A DNA stretch of 64,000 bases, taken from contig NZ_JABSNK010000005.1 in the NCBI RefSeq assembly GCF_013294005.1, positions 62,001 to 126,000 on the forward strand, in the 5' to 3' direction. The stretch comes from Flavobacterium gelidicaeli. GTDB lineage: Bacteria > Bacteroidota > Bacteroidia > Flavobacteriales > Flavobacteriaceae. Made by a program: the position numbers and the translations under genes. The notes under the pieces are model-generated. The model worked only from the letters and a program-made list of their open reading frames with translations. It had not been told where the DNA came from and made no database searches. This document shows, piece by piece, positions 35,203 to 43,926 of this stretch (position 1 is its first letter; each line of letters begins with the position of its first letter).

Positions 35203-37263
35203 TTACTTTTTAATTTTTTCTAAATCTAACAAAAAGCTAAATTCCTTTGCTAATTCTTTTAATGCTTCAAATCGCCCCGAAGCCCCGCCATGACCAGCAT
35301 CCATATTCGTATCGAGGTATAAAACAGTATTGTCTTTTTTTAATGTTCGCATCTTAGCTACCCATTTAGCAGGCTCCCAATACTGAACTTGAGAGTCATG
35401 AAGCCCTGTAGAAACGTAAATATTAGGATATTTCTGTTGTTTTAAATTATCATAAGGCGAGTACGATTTCATGTACTTATAATATTTTTTAACATTAGGA
35501 TTACCCCATTCATCATATTCTCCAGTTGTTAAAGGTATAGAATCATCAAGCATTGTTGTAACTACATCTACAAAAGGAACTTGCGCAATTACTCCATTGT
35601 ACAACATAGGCGCTTTGTTAATAATCGCTCCCATTAATAAGCCACCTGCTGAACCTCCTTCGGCATATAAATGCGCTGCTGAAGTATATTTATGCTCGAT
35701 TACATATTTTGAACAATCAATAAAATCTGTAAAAGTATTTTTCTTTTTAGCCAGCTTTCCTCCTTCGTACCAAGGCCTTCCTAAATCTTCACCTCCACGA
35801 ATATGTGCAATAGCGTAAACAAAACCTCGATCTAAAAGCGACAAACGCGTAGATGAAAAATAAGCATCCATAGAATGCCCATAAGAACCGTAAGCATAAA
35901 GCAATAATGGATTAGTGCTGTCTTTTTTCATATCTTTATGATACACCATAGAAATAGGCACTTTTGTCCCATCTTTAGCGGTAGCCCAAACCCTTTCTTC
36001 GATATAATTATTTTTGTCAAAATTCCCACCAAGAACTTCTTGCTCCTTTTTAACTTCTTTTTCTTTAGTTTTCATATTGAAATCAATCACTGATGACGGT
36101 GTCGCCATAGATTGGTACCCATAACGAAGAATATCTGTGTCAAAATCAACATTAGCCGTTGTATAAGCTGTATAGGTTTCGCTTTCAAATGGTAAAAAAT
36201 ACTCTACACCACCATTCCAAGGCATAATACGAATTCGGTTTAAACCGTTTGTGCGTTCCGAAACAACTAGAAAATCTTTAAAAATATCAATATCCTCAAG
36301 TAAAACATCTTCACGATGCATAATCACGTCTTCCCAATTTTTTCTGTTGGTCGCCTTTTCAGGAGTTTTCATCAGTTTAAAGTTGGTTGCCTTATCTTTA
36401 TTGGTAACAACATAAAAATAATCTCCATAATAGGAAATGCTATATTCTAGACCGCGTACTCTTTTTTGGAATATTTTAAACTTTCCATCAGGCTTGTCTG
36501 CTAATAAAATTCTAAACTCAGTAGTTAATGTACTTGACGAACTTATTAAAATATACTTTTTAGACTTTTCTTTACCAACGGCCACATCAAAGGTATCGTC
36601 TTCTTCAAAATAAACCAATTCATCAGTTGCTGTTTCAGTGCCTAATTTATGCTTCAATACTTTATCTGATCGTAACGTTTTAGGGTCTTGATTGGTATAA
36701 AACATGGTTTTATTATCATTTGCCCAAGTAGAGTTTCCAGTAGTGCTTTCGATCTTATCTTTTAAAACTTCACCTGTAGTAAGGTTTTTTACATGCAAAG
36801 TATAAATCCTTCTCCCTACAGTATCTACTGCATAAGCTGCTAATTGATTGTCTAAACTAATACTCAAACCACTTAATTGAAAGTATTTATGGTCTTTGGC
36901 CAATTCATTACAGTCAAACATGATTTCCTCATTGGCCGAAAGGCTGCCTTTTTTTCGAGAATAAATAGGATAATCTTTCCCTTTTTCAAAACGCGTAATA
37001 TAGTAGTAACCATTGTATAAATAAGGAACCGACTCGTCATCTTCCTTAATTCGGGATTTCATTTCGTCAAATAATTCTTTTTGAAAATCCTTAGTATGGG
37101 CTGTCATTGCCTCATAATATTCATTCTCTTTATTTAGATAATCAATTACCTCAGGATTTTCGCGCTCTTTTAACCAGAAATAATTATCGATTCTAATATC
37201 TCCAAATTTCTCTAATTCAGTGGGGATTTGCTTTGCAACCGGTGGATGTATATTTTGTATCAT
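35203..37263 (-). CDS. ptrB: S9-family oligopeptidase (oligopeptidase B type)
   Basis: This cytoplasmic or periplasmic serine peptidase cleaves short peptides. The 686-residue protein has an N-terminal seven-bladed propeller (about 70-410) and a C-terminal alpha/beta-hydrolase domain with the nucleophile in EGGSAGGLLMGA (about residue 535), the acid in the VSTGLHDSQVQYWEP region and the catalytic His in DAGHGGASGRFE. FLWLKERENPEVIDYLNKEN-like NYFWLKERENPEVIDYL near the start is typical of oligopeptidase B. No signal peptide is seen. Start ATG at 37263. Confidence 0.9.
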   Translation of the reverse strand: MIQNIHPPVAKQIPTELEKFGDIRIDNYFWLKERENPEVIDYLNKENEYYEAMTAHTKDFQKELFDEMKSRIKEDDESVPYLYNGYYYITRFEKGKDYPIYSRKKGSLSANEEIMFDCNELAKDHKYFQLSGLSISLDNQLAAYAVDTVGRRIYTLHVKNLTTGEVLKDKIESTTGNSTWANDNKTMFYTNQDPKTLRSDKVLKHKLGTETATDELVYFEEDDTFDVAVGKEKSKKYILISSSSTLTTEFRILLADKPDGKFKIFQKRVRGLEYSISYYGDYFYVVTNKDKATNFKLMKTPEKATNRKNWEDVIMHREDVLLEDIDIFKDFLVVSERTNGLNRIRIMPWNGGVEYFLPFESETYTAYTTANVDFDTDILRYGYQSMATPSSVIDFNMKTKEKEVKKEQEVLGGNFDKNNYIEERVWATAKDGTKVPISMVYHKDMKKDSTNPLLLYAYGSYGHSMDAYFSSTRLSLLDRGFVYAIAHIRGGEDLGRPWYEGGKLAKKKNTFTDFIDCSKYVIEHKYTSAAHLYAEGGSAGGLLMGAIINKAPMLYNGVIAQVPFVDVVTTMLDDSIPLTTGEYDEWGNPNVKKYYKYMKSYSPYDNLKQQKYPNIYVSTGLHDSQVQYWEPAKWVAKMRTLKKDNTVLYLDTNMDAGHGGASGRFEALKELAKEFSFLLDLEKIKK

Positions 37264-37285
37264 TTTTTTATCTTAGTTGTTTTTA

Positions 37286-37293
37286 CAAAAATA
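37286..37293 (-). promoter_or_regulatory. -7 element of the oligopeptidase gene
   Basis: Minus-strand TATTTTTG, an exact TAnnTTTG box, lies 23 nt upstream of the ATG at 37263. Confidence 0.5.
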
Positions 37294-37396
37294 GCACAAA
37301 GGCTTTTATTAACACAACAGCTTTTCAAGTTATTTAACATTGGTTATTGCGCTAAAAATAGTAATTTCGTATTTCAATAACTTAAAAAGAACAAAA

Positions 37397-37717
37397 ATGG
37401 ATTTAATGGGAATGATGGGTAAATTGAAAGAAACCCAAAATAAAATTGAAGAAACAAAAAAGCGTTTAGATTCTGTTCTTGTTGATGAACAAAGCACAGA
37501 CGGATTATTGAAAGTAACCATTACTGCCAATAGAAAAATAAAAACATTAACAATTGCTGATGAATTATTAGAAGACAAAGAGCAATTAGAAGATTACATG
37601 ATCCTAGTAATGAATAAGGCAATCGAGAAAGCGACAAAAGTAAACGAAGCTGAACTTGATGCTGTTGCAAAAATGGATATGCCAATGATTCCAGGAATGG
37701 ATAATTTGTTTAAATAA
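37397..37717 (+). CDS. YbaB/EbfC-family nucleoid-associated protein
   Basis: YbaB/EbfC proteins are small dimeric DNA-binding proteins. From the ATG at 37397 the product is 106 residues with [22 protein letters not shown] (coiled coil), [18 protein letters not shown] (central strands) and IPGMDNLF at the C-terminus. The frame is open 19 codons further up, but the extension ([11 protein letters not shown]...) does not resemble the family, so the internal ATG is preferred. recR is not adjacent. It is followed by a terminator. Confidence 0.88.
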   Translation: MDLMGMMGKLKETQNKIEETKKRLDSVLVDEQSTDGLLKVTITANRKIKTLTIADELLEDKEQLEDYMILVMNKAIEKATKVNEAELDAVAKMDMPMIPGMDNLFK

Positions 37718-37720
37718 TAA

Positions 37721-37757
37721 AAAAGGATTAGCGTTATTATGATGCTAATCCTTTTTA
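37721..37757 (+). terminator. Terminator after the YbaB-family gene
   Basis: A 12-bp stem AAAAGGATTAGC / GCTAATCCTTTT (arms 37721-37732 and 37744-37755) ends in a T-run. It lies between convergent genes and may also serve the threonine aldolase gene. Confidence 0.85.
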
Positions 37758-37769
37758 CTTTTTAATAAA

Positions 37770-38795
37770 CTACAAATCCAGCTTACTCAACGTTTCTAAA
37801 ACGTAAGTATGCATTACTTCGCGATAATCTAAGTGGGTAACCATTCTTAATTTACCTGGTCCCATAGCGCTTATTGAAATATTTTTTTGCTTTAATTTTT
37901 CTATTAAAAGCTTATCACTATAATTACTTGCTAAAGTAAAAATCAAAATATTAGTTTCTACAGGTTCAACTTTTGCAACCCATACTCTTTTACTTAAAAT
38001 TCCAGCTATCTCTTTGGCTCTGCGGTGATCCTCAGCAAGACGAGTAATATTGTGGTCTAAGGCATATAATCCGGCTGCCGCCAAATACCCTACTTGACGC
38101 ATTCCGCCACCTAATATTTTACGAATTCTTAGCGCACGATGAATGGTTGCTTTGTCTCCTAACAAAACGGAACCTATTGGTGCACCCAACCCTTTGGATA
38201 AACAAACAGAAATAGTATCAAATATTTCTCCAAACGATTTCGGATTCTGTTTTTTAGCGATTAATGCATTCCAAATTCTAGCACCATCAAGATGGAATTT
38301 TAAATTATTGGCAACACATACTTCTTTAATTCTTTTTAAATCATCAATTTCATAACAAGCGCCACCTCCTTTATTGGTTGTGTTCTCTACACAAACCAAA
38401 CTCGTTAACGGACTGTGGTAAAACTCAGGATCGTTAATCGCACCTGCTACTTGCTCAGCCGTAATCATTCCGCGGTCGCCATCTAGCAAACAAAAAGAAA
38501 CACCGCTGTTAAAAGAAGCACCACCACCTTCATAGAGGTAGACGTGGGCATATTTATCAGCAATAATTTGCTCCCCTGGTTGGGTATGTAGTTTTAAAGC
38601 TGCTTGATTTGCCATTGTTCCTGATGGGAAAAACAAGCCCGCTTCCATACCAAAAAGTTGTGCAATAGTATCCTCTAACTCAATAACAGTAGGATCTTGC
38701 TTGTACACATCATCACCTACTTCGGCATTAAACATGTACTGTAACATTTCGTATGTGGGCTTCGTAATTGTATCGCTAATTAAATTTATTTCCAT
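37770..38795 (-). CDS. ltaE: Low-specificity L-threonine aldolase (GntG-type PLP aldolase)
   Basis: The enzyme cleaves L-threonine or allo-threonine into glycine and acetaldehyde. The 341-residue protein starts MEINLISDTITKPTYEML. It shows LFFPSGTMANQAALKLHTQPGEQII (phosphate loop), HLDGARIWNA (Asp to PLP ring) and SVCLSKGLGAPIGSVLLG (the K is the Schiff-base lysine). Length and motif order match the family. Divergent from prfB. Confidence 0.93.
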   Translation of the reverse strand: MEINLISDTITKPTYEMLQYMFNAEVGDDVYKQDPTVIELEDTIAQLFGMEAGLFFPSGTMANQAALKLHTQPGEQIIADKYAHVYLYEGGGASFNSGVSFCLLDGDRGMITAEQVAGAINDPEFYHSPLTSLVCVENTTNKGGGACYEIDDLKRIKEVCVANNLKFHLDGARIWNALIAKKQNPKSFGEIFDTISVCLSKGLGAPIGSVLLGDKATIHRALRIRKILGGGMRQVGYLAAAGLYALDHNITRLAEDHRRAKEIAGILSKRVWVAKVEPVETNILIFTLASNYSDKLLIEKLKQKNISISAMGPGKLRMVTHLDYREVMHTYVLETLSKLDL

Positions 38796-38833
38796 ATAGT
38801 GCTTATATATTTTATTAAAAAGACAAGTCGCAA

Positions 38834-38863
38834 CTTGCCTCTTCCTATTTTTTCTTATTTTTG
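38834..38863 (+). promoter_or_regulatory. Promoter of prfB
   Basis: CTTG (38834-38837), an 18-nt spacer and TATTTTTG (38856-38863) form a Bacteroidota-type promoter about 21 nt before the prfB ATG. Confidence 0.6.
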
Positions 38864-38884
38864 TCCAACAAAATTACACAATTT

Positions 38885-39986
38885 ATGACAACTACCGAAC
38901 AAATTAAAGGTATTGTAGAGCGCCTTGGTGCGTTGAGGAGGTATCTTTGACGTTGATGCCAAGCTTATCGAGATTGCCAACGAAGAAGAAAAGACTTTTG
39001 CACCTGACTTTTGGAATAACGCCAAAGAAGCAGAGAGTATTGTAAAGAACCTTCGAAATAAGAAAAAATGGATAGAAGACTACGACCGAGCCGTTGAAAT
39101 GACTGACGAGTTACAGCTCGCTTACGAGTTTTATCGTGAAGGAGAGCTAACTGCCGAAGAGCTCGATGAACAGTATGCCCAAATAGAAAAGCACATTGAT
39201 GCCATCGAATTTAAGAACATGCTTTCGGACGAAGGCGATACTTTAAGTGCAGTTGTCCAAATTACAGCTGGTGCCGGTGGTACCGAAAGTTGTGACTGGG
39301 CATCGATGTTGATGCGTATGTACATGATGTGGGGCGAAAAATACGGTTATAAAATAAAAGAACTGAATTTTCAAAAAGGAGATGCTGCAGGTATAAAAAC
39401 TGTAACGTTAGAATTTGAAGGAGATTATTCTTTTGGCTATTTAAAAGGGGAAAATGGAGTGCATCGATTGGTGCGTATCTCTCCTTTTGATAGTAATGCC
39501 AAACGCCATACATCATTTGCTTCTGTTTATGTGTATCCGTTAGTGGATGATAGTATCGAAATTGATATTAATCCTGCTGATATCGAAATCACAACTTCAC
39601 GCTCTAGTGGTGCTGGAGGACAAAATGTAAATAAGGTAGAAACTAAAGTGCAGCTTTTTCATAAACCAACTGGAATTCAAATTCAGTGTTCAGAAACACG
39701 TTCACAACAAGACAATAGACAGCGTGCCATGCAAATGCTACGTTCTCAATTGTATGAAATTGAGCTAAAAAAACAACTAGCACAACGCGCCGACATTGAA
39801 GCAGGAAAAATGAAAATTGAATGGGGTTCCCAAATAAGGAATTATGTTATGCAACCGTATAAATTAGTAAAAGACGTACGTACAGGCTATGAAAGTAGCA
39901 ATGTTGACGGCGTGATGAACGGGGAAATAGACGAGTTTCTAAAAGCGTACTTAATGATGATGGGACAAAGAGACGAAGACGAATAG
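38885..39986 (+). CDS. prfB: Peptide chain release factor 2, made by a programmed +1 frameshift
   Basis: RF2 recognises UGA and UAA stop codons and triggers hydrolysis of the finished chain. Translation starts at ATG 38885 and meets an in-frame TGA at 38948-38950. The site AGGAGG-TAT-CTT-TGA-C matches the known prfB frameshift signal, so ribosomes slip +1 and continue to 39986 for a product of about 366 residues. The downstream frame has [12 protein letters not shown] (SPF anticodon-like tripeptide) and [15 protein letters not shown] (GGQ catalytic motif). A terminator follows. The frameshift autoregulates RF2 level. Confidence 0.96.
38934..38951 (+). promoter_or_regulatory. prfB frameshift signal
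   Basis: AGGAGG (Shine-Dalgarno-like), then TAT, the slippery CTT and the stop TGA followed by C. This is the classical RF2 recoding site with the same internal spacing as in E. coli. Confidence 0.95.
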
Positions 39987-40008
39987 TATTATTTTACTGT
40001 TAACATCT

Positions 40009-40049
40009 AATCCTACAGGAAAAACTTATTTTTCTGTAGGATTTTTTTA
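40009..40049 (+). terminator. Terminator after prfB
   Basis: A 10-bp stem AATCCTACAG / CTGTAGGATT with a loop of about 15 nt and a T-run. Confidence 0.85.
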
Positions 40050-40082
40050 TCAATTTTTGTGATTATTAAAATACTACACGCC

Positions 40083-40781
40083 ATGAAAAACACTATTTTA
40101 TTAGCTTTCTTTTTTTTATCACTTACATTTTATGCCCAAAAGAAAGTCTATTTTAACGAAGATTTTAAAGAACTCCCTACAGCCCAAGACGCAACTTATT
40201 ACAGCACTTACGAAGACACTAAGAAAGGAACCAATAGGGTTACCTATTATATTGACGGAACAAAACGAAACAGTAATCAATTTTCGGATATAAAAAAAGG
40301 CATAAAAAATGGTAAGTCTGAATACTGGTTTAAATCTGGTGTCAAAGAGTCTGCTGAATTTTATGTGAATAACAAACTAGAAGGCAAGCAAACACGATAC
40401 TATGAAAGCGGACAATTAAAACGTTCTGAGAATTATAAAAACAACGAGTTTATAGATGGAAAATGTTTTGACGAAAACGGAACTGAAATTACCTTCTTCC
40501 CTTATTTTGTTCACCCGGAATATCCAGGAGGACTAAGTGCTTTTTATAAACATGTTAGCAGAAATTTTAAAGCACCTAATGAGGAAAAAGGAAGAATCAA
40601 AATTAATTTTGTTGTCGAAAAAGACGGAACAATAACTGATTGTAAAATCAAACAAGGAATCAATACAGCAATGAATGCTGAAGCAATACGTGTTTTAAAA
40701 AGCAGTGTATTATGGACTCCTGGAAGAGTTGATGGTAAAGATGCTCGGGTAAAATTTAGTATTCCCATAACTATTCGCTAA
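40083..40781 (+). CDS. MORN/YwqK-repeat protein with a C-terminal TonB domain
   Basis: From ATG 40083 the protein has 232 residues with a signal peptide (about 1-19, ending in YAQ). The middle (about 60-130) contains repeated GKSEYWFKSGVKESAEFYVN / GKQTRYYESGQLKRSENYKN units of the YwqK/MORN type. The last 90 residues are a TonB C-terminal fold, seen as YPGGLSAFYKHVSRNFKAP, GRIKINFVVEKDGTI and GRVDGKDARVKFSIPITI. The combination is common in Bacteroidota and acts at the cell envelope. Real energy transduction is doubtful because there is no N-terminal anchor helix beyond the signal. Confidence 0.82.
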   Translation: MKNTILLAFFFLSLTFYAQKKVYFNEDFKELPTAQDATYYSTYEDTKKGTNRVTYYIDGTKRNSNQFSDIKKGIKNGKSEYWFKSGVKESAEFYVNNKLEGKQTRYYESGQLKRSENYKNNEFIDGKCFDENGTEITFFPYFVHPEYPGGLSAFYKHVSRNFKAPNEEKGRIKINFVVEKDGTITDCKIKQGINTAMNAEAIRVLKSSVLWTPGRVDGKDARVKFSIPITIR

Positions 40782-40902
40782 ATTAATTGCGTCTCAATTA
40801 ATAAAGACTCCTTAAAACAAGTATTATCTAAAATCACTAATCATTATTTTTTTTACATATATTTACTAAAACACAACTCTACAAGCCAAAATATTTCATT
40901 TT

Positions 40903-42540
40903 ATGATCAAAAAACAAGTCGTATTAATCGCCATTCTTATTTCGGCAATTTCCTTTGCTCAAAAACCTATTTTTACAACTGCTAAAATAAAAGCAGCTAC
41001 CGTATACGCTAATGCAGCTGAGTTGTCTCAAAATACTTTGGTTACTCTTCCAGCAGGAACGAGCGAAATTGTAATAAAAAACGTTGCTAATAATCTTAAT
41101 GAAAGTACTGTTCAAATAGGTTCACCAAGTTCGGTTACTATTTTATCTGTTCAATTTACTAATAATTATATTTCAGAATTCGAAATTGACGAAAGCAATC
41201 CTGCTATAAAAAAAGTACGTGATAGCATTACTTTGGTTAAACGAGAAATCAAAAAAATCCAAATTTTGAGTAATTCCAATACCCAAACAATTGCATTATT
41301 AGATGGAAATAAAATAGCTTCGGGGGCAAATACCGGACTGAATGTAGCCGAATTAATAAAACTTATTGATTATTATAAAAGTAAGAGAAACGAACTTGAA
41401 AATGCCGTTGTTGACTTACGTGAAAAAGAAGTAGATTGGAACACAAAACTATTAGCATTAAATAATAAATTAGATTTCAATACTAAGAATGAGGAGAAAT
41501 ATTCTTCAGGAAAATTAGTTTTGCAAGTGATGAATGAGACAGCAGGAAATATTCCGCTTGCTATAAGCTATATCACCAATTCGGCTACATGGAAACCTTT
41601 TTATGACCTTCGCGCCGAAAGCGTCAAAGAACCTATTAATATGATGTACAAAGCACAAGTAATGCAAACTACTGGACTTGATTGGAAAAATGTTAAACTC
41701 ACTTTATCTAGTGGAAATCCAAATCAAAACAATCAAGCACCTGAATTACAGCCTTGGTTTTTAAGATACAATATGCCAGACAACATGGCTAATATTGTTA
41801 AAAGCAAAATATCTAGAGTTAAAGCAGAAGAAAGTAGTTTTGACGAAGTTGCTGCACCAGCCTATGAAGCAAAAGAAAAAAGAACATTAGGCTACGCAAT
41901 ACAAAACGTCAATGCAACCGACTTTCAAAACCAATTGAATGTTTCTTTTGACATCCCAATTCCCTACACTATTCTATCAAATGGAAAAGCGCATAGTGTC
42001 GCTTTAAAAGAGATTAAATTACCCGCAACTTATAACTATTTTGCTGCTCCTAGAGCGGATAAAGAAGCCTTTCTATTGGCTGAAATTATTGATTATTCTA
42101 AATACAACTTGTTACAAGGTGAGGCTAATATTATTTTTGAAGGAATGTACGTAGGTAAAACCTTGATCAACCCAAACCAAACTGTTGATACCTTGAAACT
42201 AAGCATGGGAAGGGATAAAAACATTGCCATTACGAGAGAAAAAGTTAGTAACAAATCTGGAACAAAATTTTTATCAAGTTATAAAGAACAAACTTTCACT
42301 TATGATATTAGCGTTAGAAACAATAAAAAAGAAGCTGTTGAAATACTCTTAAAGGACCAATATCCTTTATCAACTAACAAAGATATTACCGTAGAATTAT
42401 TAGAAAACGACAGAGCTAAAGTAAATGAAGAAACAGGACTACTAAGCTGGGAATTAAAACTAGATTCTAATGAAACTAAAAAAATCAGAATAAGCTATAA
42501 AGTCAAATACCCAAAGGATCAAATTATTGATAATATGTAA
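40903..42540 (+). CDS. MuiA-like (DUF4139) secreted protein
   Basis: The 545-residue protein has a signal peptide (MIKKQVVLIAILISAISFAQ). An N-terminal DUF4140 part (about 25-110, ATVYANAAELSQNTLVTLPAG) is followed by a coiled-coil region (about 110-200) and a DUF4139 domain (about 210-540) with VMNETAGNIPLAISYITNSA and WKPFYDLRAE. This matches the mucoidy inhibitor MuiA family, whose molecular function is not known. It is a single gene with its own terminator. Confidence 0.85.
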   Translation: MIKKQVVLIAILISAISFAQKPIFTTAKIKAATVYANAAELSQNTLVTLPAGTSEIVIKNVANNLNESTVQIGSPSSVTILSVQFTNNYISEFEIDESNPAIKKVRDSITLVKREIKKIQILSNSNTQTIALLDGNKIASGANTGLNVAELIKLIDYYKSKRNELENAVVDLREKEVDWNTKLLALNNKLDFNTKNEEKYSSGKLVLQVMNETAGNIPLAISYITNSATWKPFYDLRAESVKEPINMMYKAQVMQTTGLDWKNVKLTLSSGNPNQNNQAPELQPWFLRYNMPDNMANIVKSKISRVKAEESSFDEVAAPAYEAKEKRTLGYAIQNVNATDFQNQLNVSFDIPIPYTILSNGKAHSVALKEIKLPATYNYFAAPRADKEAFLLAEIIDYSKYNLLQGEANIIFEGMYVGKTLINPNQTVDTLKLSMGRDKNIAITREKVSNKSGTKFLSSYKEQTFTYDISVRNNKKEAVEILLKDQYPLSTNKDITVELLENDRAKVNEETGLLSWELKLDSNETKKIRISYKVKYPKDQIIDNM

Positions 42541-42579
42541 TTTTTAAAACGATATTATCATCCCTTTTTATAAAAATCA

Positions 42580-42618
42580 AACCCAATAACTCAAAGAATT
42601 ATTGGGTTATTTTTTTTA
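42580..42618 (+). terminator. Terminator after the MuiA-like gene
   Basis: A 10-bp stem AACCCAATAA / TTATTGGGTT with a 9-nt loop and T-rich tail. Confidence 0.85.
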
Positions 42619-42772
42619 CTTATATCAAAAATAATCACAAAACGCAGACAATATAACCGCTATTTTCTTCGTTTTTCATAATGTTTTATATCAAAATAGA
42701 AAAACATTTGGAGGATAACATCTAAATGATTTTATTTGAACTATATTAATTTCCCAAACTAATAAATACTTA

Positions 42773-43771
42773 ATGAAATCTTACTCAGTAAACGAAATCA
42801 ATGAAATTCTTAATGGAGTTATTGTTGGTACTACTTCTCAAAATATTACAGCTCCGGAACAATTAGAAGTTGCTACAGAAACTGAAATCACCTTCATTGG
42901 AAATAAAAAATATGAAAAACTTTGGTTTTTATCAAAAGCTGGAATTGCAGTAGTAAACGAGGATATTTCAATAGAACCAGGTGAAAACAGGGCTTTTATT
43001 AAAGTTAAAAATGCTGATTTAGCAATGTCGCAAATACTAGCACTTTTTGCTCCACCAGCACCCGTTTTCCAGTCTGATATTCACCCTACTGCAGTTATAG
43101 ACATCACAGCTACAATTGCCAATGGTGCAAAAATAGGAGCATGTTGTTATGTGGGTCCCAATGTGAAAATTGGAGAAAACAGTATTATTTACCCTAATGT
43201 TACCATCCTAGATGAGTCAACTATAGGTAATAATACTATAATTTGGTCAGGAAGTGTTGTTAGAGAGCGTTGCCATATAGGGAACAATTGTATTATTCAT
43301 CCTAACGCAACAATTGGAGCAGATGGATTTGGTTTTAGACCTTGCCCAGAAAAAGGATTGGTAAAAATACCGCAAATAGGAAATGTAATTATTGGGAATA
43401 ATGTAGAAATAGGTGCTAACTCATGTGTAGATAGGGGTAAATTTAGCTCTACTGTTTTAGGTGATGGATGTAAAATTGATAACCTAGTTCAAATAGGACA
43501 CAACAGTAAACTAGGTCGTTTTTGTATCATGGCTGGACACAGCGGACTTGCAGGATCAGTAACTCTAGGCGATGGTGTTATCATTGGCGGAAGCGCATCT
43601 ATAAAAGACCACACTACTTTAGGCAGCGGATCAACTGTGGGTGCAGGATCAGGTGTTACCTGTGATGTTCCTGCTGGTAAAACAGTTTTAGGATATCCAG
43701 CTGTTGAAGCGCGTGACGCTTTAAAACAATGGGCTATATTAAAGCGACTTGTTAACGATTCTAAAAAATAA
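42773..43771 (+). CDS. lpxD: UDP-3-O-acylglucosamine N-acyltransferase (LpxD family)
   Basis: LpxD adds the second acyl chain in lipid A synthesis. The 332-residue protein has an N-terminal domain with EITFIGNKKYEKLWFLSKAG, then left-handed beta-helix hexapeptide repeats (about 110-290). GADGFGFRP and VQIGHNSKLGRFCIMAGHSGLAGS contain the conserved catalytic His. Neighbouring lpxC, fabZ and lpxA are absent, so it may be a second LpxD paralog beside one in an lpx operon; this is an inference. A terminator follows. Confidence 0.92.
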   Translation: MKSYSVNEINEILNGVIVGTTSQNITAPEQLEVATETEITFIGNKKYEKLWFLSKAGIAVVNEDISIEPGENRAFIKVKNADLAMSQILALFAPPAPVFQSDIHPTAVIDITATIANGAKIGACCYVGPNVKIGENSIIYPNVTILDESTIGNNTIIWSGSVVRERCHIGNNCIIHPNATIGADGFGFRPCPEKGLVKIPQIGNVIIGNNVEIGANSCVDRGKFSSTVLGDGCKIDNLVQIGHNSKLGRFCIMAGHSGLAGSVTLGDGVIIGGSASIKDHTTLGSGSTVGAGSGVTCDVPAGKTVLGYPAVEARDALKQWAILKRLVNDSKK

Positions 43772-43797
43772 TCAACTAGATTTTATCATATTCATAA

Positions 43798-43827
43798 AAA
43801 AAACAGAGGTTCGCTTCTGTTTTTTTG
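43798..43827 (+). terminator. Terminator after lpxD
   Basis: A short stem AACAGA / TCTGTT flanked by A- and T-runs, 30 nt after the stop codon. Confidence 0.7.
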
Positions 43828-43926
43828 GTTTTATATCGAAAATAATTTGCGATAGAATCAAAATAGTAATTTTTATTTCGATTGATTTTGTATTTTAGCA
43901 CCAACTATTTATAACACTATTACAAC

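Noticed and set aside
38885..38950. Frameshifted or broken prfB
   Set aside because: The in-frame TGA is the known programmed frameshift site, so the gene is intact and not a pseudogene.
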